Assembly (NCBI GenBank): GCA_963742925.1
Contig: CAVUNV010000006.1
Coordinates: forward strand, 1-64,000
Reading direction: 5' to 3'
DNA length: 64,000 bases
Origin: PALSA-612 sp963742925
Lineage (GTDB): Bacteria; Actinomycetota; Thermoleophilia; Gaiellales; Gaiellaceae
Each line of letters begins with the position of its first letter. Position 1 is the stretch's first letter. Below are positions 11,020-22,034 of the stretch, piece after piece. The notes beneath the pieces are model-generated. The model was not told the origin of the DNA and made no database searches. It saw only the letters and a program-made list of their open reading frames with translations. Made by a program: the position numbers and the translations under genes.

Positions 11020-11586
11020 TCAGGACGGTGATGCGGTCCGGGCGGCGGCGACGGCTTCGAGTCGTGAGTTGACGCCGAGGGCCCGAAAGAGATGGCGGAT
11101 GTGGTTTCGGACTGTCTCGGTGCTCAGGTGGAGTTCGGCGGCGATCTGCTTCGTCGAGCGGCCCTGCTCCAGAAGGCGAAGCACCTCGACTTGACGGGGG
11201 GTGAGATGCGGGTGCGGCGCTGTGGGCCGGTCGTCGGGGTGTCCCTCGAACAGCCCGAAGACGCCGACCACCCGTTCACCGTTCATGAGCGGCACCGCGC
11301 TGATCTCCACGGGCACCCGCGTCCCGGCGGTCGAAACCAGGACGCCGGTCGCGTCTGTGGCCGGGGAGGTGCCGAGCACCTTCCGGGAGAACAGCTCGCG
11401 GGCGCGCCGGCTGTCCTCGGGCGCGACGACGGAGGTGAAGTGGCGACCGCGAACGTCGCCGAGAAGCCGCTCGGCTGCCGGATTGATCCACCGGACGACC
11501 CCCGTCGTGTCGAGGACGTAGCTCGGGACGCCGACGCTGCCCAGAGCCTGCTCGACGTCGCCGCCGACTGCCAGCCCAGTCGCCAT
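11020..11586 (-). CDS. PAS domain LuxR-type transcriptional regulator
   Basis: This is a complete 188-residue protein. Residues about 10-120 form a PAS sensor domain (VPSYVLDTTGVVRWINPAAE, then GRHFTSVVAPEDS and VPVEISAVPLMNGERVVGVF). Residues 126-188 form a LuxR DNA-binding domain (LTPRQVEVLRLLEQGRSTKQ, then ETVRNHIRHLFRALGVNSRLE). The start ATG at 11586 was chosen because it begins just before the PAS fold; a longer open frame exists upstream but belongs to the kinase gene in other frames. It lies 100 bases downstream of, and in the same direction as, the PASTA kinase, so the two may be co-transcribed. PAS-LuxR regulators usually sense redox state or small ligands; the signal here is unknown. 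Confidence 0.85.
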   Translation of the reverse strand: MATGLAVGGDVEQALGSVGVPSYVLDTTGVVRWINPAAERLLGDVRGRHFTSVVAPEDSRRARELFSRKVLGTSPATDATGVLVSTAGTRVPVEISAVPLMNGERVVGVFGLFEGHPDDRPTAPHPHLTPRQVEVLRLLEQGRSTKQIAAELHLSTETVRNHIRHLFRALGVNSRLEAVAAARTASPS

Positions 11587-11686
11587 CACGGAAGTGTGGC
11601 CGCTTCGCGCGCGCGATGCCGAGCAGCGCGCCGATCGCGAGGAGGCCCGCCGGAGCAGGCCGTGCGCGTCGGCTGATCGGGGCTTC

Positions 11687-13707
11687 CTACTCGAGCGTCT
11701 GGATCTCGACGTACCAGGTCGTGCCGGGAGCAAGGGGACGATGCGCAAATCGAAGCTCCCGGGGCCACTCGAGGGAACGACGGTCTGGAGGTTGTCCGCC
11801 CTGTCCATCGTGAAGCCGTCCGACAGCTCGTCTGGGCTCGTCCACGACACGCCGGCGAGCACGAAGCCGTCGGGATAGACGCTCCAGCACCGATACGAAT
11901 GCGCCACTGCCGGCGTACGGTGAAGGGTGGGCTCGAGTACACACCGGCTCCGGATCTGGAGAGCACCCGAACCCACCGCGTTGCCTGACCGACCTTCAGC
12001 TGCACGGTCCTTCCGAGCACGCTGACCGATCCCGGCGGAGGGGACTGGCTCATCACACGACCGGCCGCGGCTCGAGACGGCACGTAGACGATTGCCGGCC
12101 GGAGATGCTTCCCGGCAAGCAGCCTCTCGGCGGCAGGCAGCGAGAGCCCGCGTAGCGTCGGCACCCTCGACCTGGGACAGCCGTTGCGACCGAGGATCGT
12201 CACCCTCGCCGGCCTCCGGATCTTCGCGCCGACTCTCGGCAGCACGCCGACCACGCTGCCCTTCCGCACGGTCCAGGAGGGGTGAAGCGCCGCCAGGTGT
12301 CGAAGCCGGCCGCGGCCAGCCGTGAGGCGACGGCGTTCGGATCGTTGCCTGGCTCGATCCGAGGGACGGGCGCGAAGGCGGAGCCTCGGCTGACCGTGAG
12401 GGCAACCCGCGCACGCGGACCGGAGAGCCGCGCGTACGCCGTCGGTCGCTGCCCGACGATGACGCCGTTCGGCGCCCGCTCGGAGTAGACGCGCGAGATC
12501 CTCGCCAGCGGCGTCTCGACCGTGAACCGCTCGGCGGCGAGCCGCAGGCGCCTCAGCCCCTCGTTCAGGGGCAGCCCGATCAACTGCGGCAGCGTTACAG
12601 CACCCGTTGCGCCTCGCGCCGAGCCCCTGTCCGAGCCGAAACCGATAGCCGCAGCCTTGAACACACCGATCGCGGCGCCCGCGGCGACCAGAGCCGCCAC
12701 CACTGCGACGATCGCGAAGTCCCTGACTCGGCGACGCCTGGAGTCGGATTCGTCGGCCGGGTCGGGGCCGACCGGCGACGTCGCGATCACCCGCGTCGGC
12801 TCTGCTCTGTCGGGGACCAGAACCGGAGGATCGGTCGGGCTCGAAGGCCGCTCCATCCGGATCGTGGGCCATTCCCGTGCGGAGTCCCCGTGGAGCAAGT
12901 GGATCGTCTGGCTCGCGGACGGGCGGCGATCCTCCTGCCGCTGGAGAAGTTGATCGACAACCCGCGTGGCCTCCTCCGGCAAAGCGGGCTCGAACGCGGC
13001 GAGCGAGGGGGCATCTTCATGTGCGCGCCGAAGGCCGACCGCGAGCCTGTCCTCACCCTCGAACGGCAAATGGCCGCTGAGCAACAGGAACAGCACGCAG
13101 CCGAGCGCGTACATGTCGGTCGAGGGGTCGTTGTCGGTTCCGGTGGCCTGCTCGGGAGACCAGACTCCGGCGTACCGACCAGCACGCCGGCCGACGTCAC
13201 GTCGTAGGGGCCGCGGGCCACGCGTGCGAGGCCAAAGTCGGTCACGACGACCCGTCCGGTAGCAGACTCGACCAGGACGTTCGCCGGGGTCAGGTCGCGA
13301 TGGATCACACCGTGTTCGTGCGCGTACGCCAGCGCCCGGCAGACTGGGATTGCGTAGCCTCGCGCCCCCTCCCAGTCGAGAGGAAGTTGTTCGGCGACGG
13401 CATCGGCGAGGCTCTCCCCGTCGACGAACTCGAGCACGAGGTAGACCTCGTCGCCTGACTCCACGTAGTCGTAGACGCGGACGACGTTCTCGTGCTCCAG
13501 GGCCGCCAGGGCGTGTGCTTCACGATCGAACCGCTGCCGCTGCTCCGGCACGGACGCGATCTGCGGATGGAGCAACTTGATCGCGACGTCCCGATCCAGC
13601 CTCCGGTCTCTCGCCCGCCAGACCAGACCCATACCGCCCTCGCCGACCTTGCTTCCAAGGACGTAACGCCCGGACAAGATGCGATCGGCACTCGCCATCC
13701 CTCGCAT
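11687..13707 (-). CDS. Membrane Ser/Thr protein kinase with extracellular PASTA repeats, frameshifted
   Basis: The kinase domain starts at GRYVLGSKVGEGGMGLVWRA (glycine loop), followed by VAIKLL (catalytic lysine), HRDLTPANVL (catalytic loop) and DFGLA. Near the domain end is MYALGCVLFLLLSGHLPFEG. After a Pro-rich linker there is one membrane span (FAIVAVVAALVAAGAAIGVF), then PASTA-type repeats (VTLPQLIGLPLNEGLRRL; VPTLRGLSLPAAERLLAGK) and a beta-rich C-terminal domain ending WYVEIQTLE. This is the PknB-like architecture that senses cell-wall fragments. In HRDLTPAN the usual lysine is threonine, an unusual substitution for the phosphate-contacting residue. Frameshifts near 13170, 12280, 11930 and 11740 are probably sequencing errors. 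Expected length is about 670 residues. Confidence 0.85.
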
Positions 13708-13819
13708 TGTCCGTGATCACACGCCCCTGCTCAAATGTTGCAATCCAGCCCAGCCGGGCGCGAGCGGGAGACCTGTCAACGTTCCCGGCGGCAGTGGTCG
13801 AACGGACGAAAGGAGCGCG

Positions 13820-14274
13820 ATGAGCACCCCCGCAAAGAAGGGCAAGCAGTCGTCTGGCGAGGACACCAGCAAGAACGCAGGATTCACGGCCGCGGAAAAG
13901 GCCGCGATGAAGGCACGCGCGAGAGAACTAAAGTCGGCCGCGGACGGGAAAGCGCCGTACGCGCCGCACTCGCCGCGATGTCACCGCACGATCGGGCCAT
14001 CGGCAAACGGCTCCACGCGATCATCCAGGAAAGCGTCCCGGACCTCTCGCCGAAGACCTGGTACGGGATGCCGGCCTATGCGAAGGACGGCAAGGTGGTC
14101 TGCTTCTTCCGCAGCGCGGGAAAGTTCGAGGAGAGGTACGCGATGCTCGGCTTCAACCACAGTGCCAACCTCGACCAGGGCTCGATGTGGCCGGTCGCGT
14201 TCGCACTCAAAGAGTTGACCGCCACCGACGAGGCGAAACAACGTCCTGCGCGCTCGTACGGAAGGCAGTGAGAT
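13820..14274 (+). CDS. DUF1801 (YdhG-like) family protein, frameshifted
   Basis: The start MSTPAKKGKQ is followed by a Lys/Ala-rich N-terminal extension (AEKAAMKARARELKSA) and then the DUF1801 core: SPHDRAIGKRLHAIIQE, LSPKTWYGMPAYAKDGKVV, and FNHSANLDQGSMWPVAFALK. One frameshift falls near 13945 and one near 14240; after correction the protein ends with a normal helix and TGA 14272. The family has a compact alpha/beta fold with no firmly known function and is often found as short cytosolic proteins. It is probably a single-gene transcript. Confidence 0.75.
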
Positions 14275-14375
14275 GAGGACGTCGCCTGTCCCCGCCGAAA
14301 GTCAGTGCTTCTTGTGCTTCAAAATGCGTAGTCTCACCGCTTCACATTCTGGGAAGTTGAGTCAGGAGGCCCGAG

Positions 14376-14843
14376 ATGAGTCGGAAGAACGAGCTCTTGT
14401 CCGCGAATGAGGAGTACGCCGCATCGTTCGAGAAGGGCCATCTGCCGATGCCGCCCGGCCGGCGCTTCACGGTCGTCACCTGTATGGGATGCGGACTCGA
14501 CCCGGCGAAGTTCCTCAACCTCGACGAAGGCGACGCGCACGTGATCCGAAACGCCGGGGGCCTCGTCACGGACGACGCCCTGCGATCGCTGATCATCTCT
14601 CACAAGCTGCTCGGCACCGAGGAGGTATTCGTCATCGCGCACTCGGACTGCGGCATGCTCACGTTCTCGGACGAGGCGCTCCAGGAGCAGCTGGGGACGG
14701 ACCTCGCCTTCCATGCCTTCTCCGACCTCGACGAAAGCGTGCGCGAGAGCGTCCGCCGAGTCCGCGAGTCTCCGCTGACAGCCGACGCTGTTCACGGATT
14801 CGTCTACGAGGTCGAAACGGGAAAGCTCCGAGAGGTCGCGTAA
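14376..14843 (+). CDS. Beta-carbonic anhydrase, active-site motif masked by indels
   Basis: This 155-residue protein matches the short actinobacterial beta-carbonic anhydrases that interconvert CO2 and bicarbonate in the cytosol. Zinc ligands are visible as the cysteine in VVTCMG and the His/Cys pair in AHSDCGML. The family requires Cys-x-Asp-x-Arg after VVTC, but the sequence reads CMGCG. A change from ATGGATGCGCGACTC to ATGGGATGCGGACTC (one added G, one lost C) explains this exactly and keeps the length. The surrounding segments (HVIRNAGGLVTDDALRSLII) are intact. So the motif loss is most likely a pair of compensating sequencing errors and the enzyme active. Confidence 0.85.
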   Translation: MSRKNELLSANEEYAASFEKGHLPMPPGRRFTVVTCMGCGLDPAKFLNLDEGDAHVIRNAGGLVTDDALRSLIISHKLLGTEEVFVIAHSDCGMLTFSDEALQEQLGTDLAFHAFSDLDESVRESVRRVRESPLTADAVHGFVYEVETGKLREVA

Positions 14844-14905
14844 CGCGCCACGTATCCGCCTGGCGTCGAGCATCGCGCCTGCCGGACGAGCGTTACGGTA
14901 CGGCG

Positions 14906-17064
14906 GTGAGCCGCGAGCACAGGGACGTGTATCGAGTCGGCGTCGACATCGGGGGCACGTTCACCGACGTCGTCGTCGCGGCGACGAGGGCGAGATCGTC
15001 CGCGCCAAGGCGCTGACGACCCCCGGCGACTACACCGAGGGCGTCGTCGCGGCGCTCGGAAACGCCGCGCGGCGAGCTCGGGACACGACGGTCGGGCGCT
15101 GATGCGGCGACTGCGCGGGGTTCGTCAACGGCACGACCGTCGTCACGAACGCGATCGCGCAGCAGCGCGGGCGCCGCGTCGGGCTGCTGACCACCCGCAG
15201 GCTTCAAGCAGCGATCTACATCCACCGCGGCATCCGCGAGATCCAGCTCGACCTGCAGAAGGAGACTGCGGCCGCCGGACATCGTGCGCCAGCGCCACGT
15301 CGCGGAGATCGACGAGCGCGTCGACCGCAGCCGGCGACGGTGCTGGTCGCCGCTGAACGAGGCCGACGTGCGCGCGCGAGGTCAGTCGGCTCGTCGAGGA
15401 GGAGGGCGTCGAGGCGCTCGGCGGTCTGCTTCCTGTGGTCGTTCCGCCACCCGGAGCACGAGCAGCCGCGCCGCGAGATCGTCGCCGAGCTGTATCCCGA
15501 CCTGTTCGTGACGGTCTCGTCGGACATCTACCCGCGCATCCGCGAGTACGAGCGGATGAACACGGCGGTGCTGAACGCGTTCGTCAGCGAGGGCGCCGAG
15601 ACGTACATCGGCAAGCTCGACCGACGAGCGGGAGGCTCTGGGCCTCGCGCCCGGGCGGCTCGCCTTCATGCAGTCGCTCGGCGGCCACATCTCCGGCGCA
15701 GAGGCGGTCGGCCGAGCCGATCCAGCTGAGCCACTCGCGGCCCGGTCGGCGGCGTCGTCGCCGCAAGCCACTTCGCGTCGCAGCTCGGCGAGCGGAACAT
15801 CATCACCGCCGACCTCGGCGGCACGAGCTTCGACACGGCGCTGATCCGCGACGGCCGCCCGGCGTACGCGCACCGGACGACGGATCAACCGGCTGCTCAC
15901 CGGGCTGTCGACGATCGACATCCACGCGATCGGCGCCGGCGGCGGGTCGATCTGCTGGATCGACGAGCGCGGCCTGCCGCAGATCGGGCCGCACAGCGCC
16001 GGGGCCGATCCCGGCCCCGCCTGCTACGGCAACGGCGGCACCGCGCCGACGATCACCGACGCCAACCTGATCCTCGGGCTGATCGACCCGCTGAAGTTCT
16101 GGGGCGGCGCGGTGACGCTCGACGTCGAGGCAGCCCGCGCGGCGCCTTCGAGCCGCTCGCCGACGCAGATCGGCACGAGCGTCGAGCAGGTCGCCGCCGG
16201 GCTGCACGAGATCGCGGTCACGCAGATGGCGACCGCGATGGCGACGGTCTCGCTCGGCCGGGGCTACGACCCCCGCGACTTCGCCGTGATCGGCTACGGC
16301 GGCGGCTCGGGGCTGTTCCTCGCCGAGGTCTGCCGAGCAGCTCGGGATCCGCAGGCTGATCATGCCGCGCGCGGCGGCGACGTTCTCGGCCTACGGCCTG
16401 CTCTTCGCCGACGCCGTCCACTCCGTCGCCACGACCGCCGAGTGGATCTACAGGCCGGCTCCGATGGACGAGATCAACGCGCTCTACGAGCGACTCGAGA
16501 AGCAGGCGCGCGGAGCACTCGCGAATGCCGGCTACGCGGACGAGGACGTGACCGTTGCGCCGCGAGGCAGACGTGAAGTGGGTGGGCCAGTCGTTCGAGA
16601 TCTCGATGACGATGCCGCCCGGCGCGCGTCGACGAGGGCGATCGCGAGGGGCTGATCGCCGCACTTCGTCGAGGAGTACGAGCGCGTCTACGGCCCGGGA
16701 ACGGCCTGGGACGGCTTCCCGATCGAGCTGCACACAGCCCGCGTGGTCGCGATCGGGAAGACGCCGAAGCCGCCGATCCCGGAGGCGACGGTGGAGACGC
16801 TCGACGCTGCAGCCGCGCGGACCGGCACGCGTCGAATCTGGTCGACCGGCGACACCGAGCTCGAGGCGGCCGTCTTCGACGGGCCTGCCCTCGTGCCGGG
16901 GATGACGCTCGCAGGCCCGGCGCTGATCGACGACGTCGACACCACGCTGCTACGTGCCCGAGGGCGTCGAGGTCGAGATCGACCGCTTCAGCAACTACGT
17001 CTTCCAGCTCGGCGAGACGGCGTCCACTCCCGGCGGCCTGGCACTCGCGGACGCAACCGCCTGA
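14906..17064 (+). CDS. hyuA: Hydantoinase/oxoprolinase A subunit (HyuA), many frameshifts
   Basis: HyuA proteins are ASKHA-fold ATPases that pair with HyuB to open cyclic amides (N-methylhydantoins, 5-oxoproline) or, in relatives, carboxylate ketones. The start GTG 14906 gives VYRVGVDIGGTFTDVVV, the phosphate-1 loop. Further segments are GFVNGTTVVTNAIAQQRG, RIREYERMNTAVLNAFVSEG, ITADLGGTSFDTALIRDGRP, IHAIGAGGGSICWID, AGADPGPACYGNGGTAPTIT, and FAVIGYGGGSGLF. At least eight single-base errors break the frame between 14980 and 16970; the protein would be about 700 residues. The end at TGA 17062 is followed 13 bases later by a HyuB start with a GGAGGA ribosome site, the usual operon order. Confidence 0.85.
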
Positions 17065-17077
17065 CGGAGGAGCCCGA

Positions 17078-17962
17078 TTGAGCGCGACGACCTCATACGA
17101 CCCCGTTCTCGCACAGGTGATCCAGCGCCGGCTCGAGGTCGTCTGCCAGGAGGCTGCGATCACGCTGAACCGGACGTCCGGCTCGCCGATCGTGACCGAG
17201 GGGAAGAAGGTGGATGCGCCCTGCAACTGCTGGCTGACGAGCCCGAGTTCGGTCCAGGCGGAGCTGCTCGCGAGCCTCGGCTTCGACTCGCTCACGCTCG
17301 ACCTGCAGCACGGCGACATCGACTATCGCGACGCGATCGGCATCCTCACCGGGCTGAGAGCGTCGGGTGCGACGACGCTTGCTCGTGTGCCCTCGAACGA
17401 CCCTGCGACGATCGGCCGCCTGCTCGACGCGGGTGTCTTCGGCGTCATCTGCCCGATGGTCAACTCACGCGCCGACGCGGAGGCCTTCGTCGCGGCCTGC
17501 CGCTACCCGCCGGCCGGCAACCGCAGCTGGGGCCCGTTCCGGGCGGCGCTGCAGGCGGGCACCGATACGAGCGACTACTTTGCGAACGCGAACGACTCGA
17601 TCGCCGCGATCGCGCTGATCGAAACCGCAGAAGGGCTCGCCAACCTCGACTCGATCCTGGAAGTGCCCGGGCTCGACGGCGTCTGCCTGGGCGCATCGGA
17701 TCTCGCCGTCTCGCACGGTGGACGACCGGCGCTCGACTACTTCGGAGCCGAAGCTGCGGCGCGGCACGACATCCTGCTCGAGGCGGCGCGCCGCAAGAAC
17801 GTGAAGGTGTGCCTGCACGCGCAAACGGACGAGGACATCCGCTTTTGCATCGAGGCGGGCGCCGATCTCGTCACGGTCGCGACCGATGCCGTGGCTCTCC
17901 ACCGGGAGGCGGGCCGGCAGCTGGCTGAAGCACGACGCTTCGCCGCACGCCCGGCCCGGTGA
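17078..17962 (+). CDS. In-frame join of HyuB N-terminus and HpcH/HpaI-family aldolase
   Basis: Residues 1-43 (YDPVLAQVIQRRLEVVCQEA, then ITLNRTSGSPIVTEG) are the start of a hydantoinase B subunit, which is normally over 500 residues. From about base 17205 the frame becomes an HpcH/HpaI class II aldolase lacking only its first few residues: CNCWLTSPSSVQAELLASLG, LDLQHGDIDYRD, GVICPMVNSRADAE, IALIETAEGLANLDSI (metal glutamate) and VCLGASDLAVSHG (metal aspartate). Such aldolases cleave 2-keto-3-deoxy or 2-keto-4-hydroxy acids. The switch lies at GAGGGGAAGAAG, a plausible microhomology. The product may not be a real fusion; the aldolase half is otherwise intact and probably active. Confidence 0.8.
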   Translation: MSATTSYDPVLAQVIQRRLEVVCQEAAITLNRTSGSPIVTEGKKVDAPCNCWLTSPSSVQAELLASLGFDSLTLDLQHGDIDYRDAIGILTGLRASGATTLARVPSNDPATIGRLLDAGVFGVICPMVNSRADAEAFVAACRYPPAGNRSWGPFRAALQAGTDTSDYFANANDSIAAIALIETAEGLANLDSILEVPGLDGVCLGASDLAVSHGGRPALDYFGAEAAARHDILLEAARRKNVKVCLHAQTDEDIRFCIEAGADLVTVATDAVALHREAGRQLAEARRFAARPAR

Positions 17963-18012
17963 AGGTCGAGGCCGGCCCGGCCCCGCCGAGGTACTGCACT
18001 AATCTCTTCGAG

Positions 18013-19734
<1,722 letters not shown>

Positions 19735-19787
19735 CGACCTGTCGCGGCCGGTGGAGACCGAGGCCGCGGCTCTACGATGGAGGACTG

Positions 19788-21536
19788 ATGGCCGACTCGA
19801 TCGTCGGTCGGGATGCAGAGTTGGGGCGTCTCGGTCGCTTCCTCGATGCATTCCGAGATGGTCCGGCCGGGTGCGTCTTCCTGGGGGAGGCCGGGATCGG
19901 GAAGTCGGCGCTCTGGCGGGAAGGGGTCGCTCGTGCTCGGGCGAGCTCGTGTCGCGTGCTGACGTGCGCGCCGGCCGAGACGGAGGCGCGGCTCTCCTAC
20001 GCTTCGCTCGGAGATCTTCTGGCGGAGGTCGGTCAGGACGTGTTCGCGACGCTTCCAGCCCCGCAACGCCGCGCGCTCGACGTCGCGCTGCTGAGAACCG
20101 ATCCTGGCGGCGCTGTAGCCGATCGGCGCGCGGTCGGGACGGCGGCAGTCTCGCTTCTCGGCGAGCTCTCGCGCCTCGGCCCGCTCGTTGTCGCGGTCGA
20201 CGATGTCCAGTGGCTCGATCGTCCGTCGGCCGGGGTGCTCGAGTTTGCCGCTCGGAGACTCGAGAACCGTTCGGTCGGCTTCCTCCTGGCGGCTCGCACT
20301 CCGACCGGGAGCTCGGCGCTGCTCGGCCTTGACCGCTCGCTCGCCCCCGAGCGTCTGGAACGGATCACGGTCGGGCCGCTGAGCGTTGGCGCGCTCCATC
20401 AGGTGATCAAGGCGAGACTCGGACAGTCCTTCAGTCGCGCGACGCTCGTCCGGATCCACCGTGCCACGGGCGGCAACCCGTTCTTCGCGCTCGAGCTGGC
20501 GGCGGCGTTGCTGAGCGGGGGCGTCCCGGCGGCGGCGGAGCCGCTGCCCGTCCCGGACGACCTGCGAGAGCTGGCCTCGGGCAGGCTGCGCAAGCTGCCG
20601 GCAGCGACGCGGCAGGCGCTGGTCCTCGCGGCTGCCATGCCCGATCCCACGGTCGAGGCGCTACGCCGCGCGGCCAGAGTTTCGCCAGAGCAGATGCTCG
20701 AGCGGCTTGCGAGTGCGGAGGTGGCCGGCGTGATCGCGGTCGAGGGCGAGCGTGTCCGCTTCACGCATCCGTTGTACGGGTCGGCCATCTCCTCGATGGT
20801 GTCGCCGAGGAGCGAGCCCGCGCACACCGGCGGCTGGCTTCACTGGCAACGGATACGGAGGAGCGCGCGCGGCATTTGGCGCTCTGCACGGATGAGCCTG
20901 ACAGTGAGGTGGCGCGCACGGTGGCTGCCGCTGCGGGTGAGGTTCGGCGGCGAGGTGCACCCGGCGATGCCGCGGCGCTCGCCGAGCTGGCTGTTCTCCT
21001 GACCCCCGCGGACGAGGCCGAAGAGGGTGACCGGCGCCGGCTCGAACTCAGCACTTGCCTCATCTACGCGGGGGACGCGGAACGTGCTCGGGATGTCTTG
21101 CTGGCCGTCAGCACGGGTACCGGCCGGCTTCGCGCCAGGGCGTTGCTCGATCTTGCCGCTCTCGACTACTGGGGCGAGAGCGCTCGAGGGGCAGTCGAAC
21201 GCTGTGAGCAGGCGCTCCTGGCGGCGTCCGGCGATCCGGGCTTCGAGGGGATCTGTCACGCGGAGTTGGCCGTCTATTGTGATTTCGACGTGCTCCGCTG
21301 CGAGCGGCACGCGCGCCTCGCCCTGGAACTGCTCGGCGCGGAGGGTGAGGCCGTCGACGTGGACGCGCTCGCGGATGCGCTCATGGTCTCGGCGCGGGCC
21401 AGTCTCCTTCGTGGGCGGGGCTTGCCGCTCGATCTGGTCGAGCGGGCATTCGAGCTCGAGTCGCGGTCTGCGCAGAGCAAGGACCGGTCGCGAGTTGCCA
21501 TACAGCTCGGTCAGTGGCTGAAGTACGTCGATGATT
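19788..21536 (+). CDS. AAA-ATPase LuxR-family (MalT-like) regulator, 3' end lost
   Basis: Large signal-transducing ATPase regulators of this type carry an N-terminal AAA/STAND ATPase, TPR-like helices and a C-terminal LuxR domain. Here the Walker A is FLGEAGIGKSALWRE near residue 32 and Walker B is LVVAVDDVQWLDRPSAGVLE near 135. The helical repeat region (DAAALAELAVLLTPADEAEE and onward) continues to GQWLKYVDD, where the frame meets reversed glycerol-kinase sequence at about 21536. A frameshift near 20810 separates the two visible halves. The last 300 or so residues, including the DNA-binding domain, are missing, so the protein as drawn cannot bind DNA. Confidence 0.8.
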
Positions 21537-21897
21537 CCGTCCGCTCGCGCACCAGTGCGAGCGGAAGCTGCCGGCAGCGGTCGGCCGTCCGCCGGTCCTG
21601 CCAGACGATGGCCCGTTGTAACGGGCGCCCCGAACGGCGCTCCCAGACGACCGTCGTCTCCCGTTGCGACGCGATGCCGAGACCCTGAAGCTGCGCAGGT
21701 GACAGGCGCGCATCGGAAAGGGCGTCGGTCGCAGCCGCGACCACGCTCTCCCAGAGCTCGTCCGGGTCGTGCTCGACCCATCCAGGCTGAGGGAAGTACT
21801 GTCGGATCTCGCGATACCCGCGACCCACGACGCGAAGCTCGGGATCGACGACCAGGCAGGTCGTCCCAGACGTACCCTGGTCGATCGCGAGAATCAC
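21537..21897 (-). pseudogene. glpK: N-terminal fragment of glycerol kinase
   Basis: The minus strand from ATG 21897 reads MILAIDQGTSGTTCLVVD (FGGY kinase phosphate loop), WVEHDPDELWESVVAA, LGIASQRETTVVWERRSGRP and AIVWQDRRTADRCRQLP up to RERT, which matches glycerol kinase residues 1 to about 115 of 500. It then runs into the reversed end of the AAA-LuxR gene and stops. It cannot encode an active kinase. Either the genome is rearranged or the assembly joined two loci; both genes being cut at the same base argues for one event. Confidence 0.85.
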
Positions 21898-22034
21898 GCC
21901 GGCGTCACACGAAGATGCTGCGCCGACACGGGCGAATCAGGGCCCACTTGCCATGACGACACCTCCATACGCACCCGCACTCCTCTCTTCAGTTGAAACC
22001 CACGGAACCATCCCACATAGTCGGCGTCGTGCTG

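Larger units (their letters stand above)
5834..12092. repeat. Right arm of the fold-back inverted repeat
   Basis: This is the better-quality arm of the palindrome; it is continuous with the rest of the window and so probably represents the genuine locus. Genes in it still carry frameshifts (response regulator, small protein, radical SAM gene), while the M20 fragment and the PAS-LuxR gene read cleanly. The right limit is set only by where the mirrored sequence leaves the left edge of the window. Confidence 0.85.

Noticed and set aside
14376..14843. Catalytically dead carbonic anhydrase paralogue
   Set aside because: Two compensating indels reproduce the normal motif exactly, so error is the simpler reading.
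14906..17064. Programmed frameshifting in hyuA
   Set aside because: There are too many shifts, in both directions and without slippery sites, and neighbours show the same defect.
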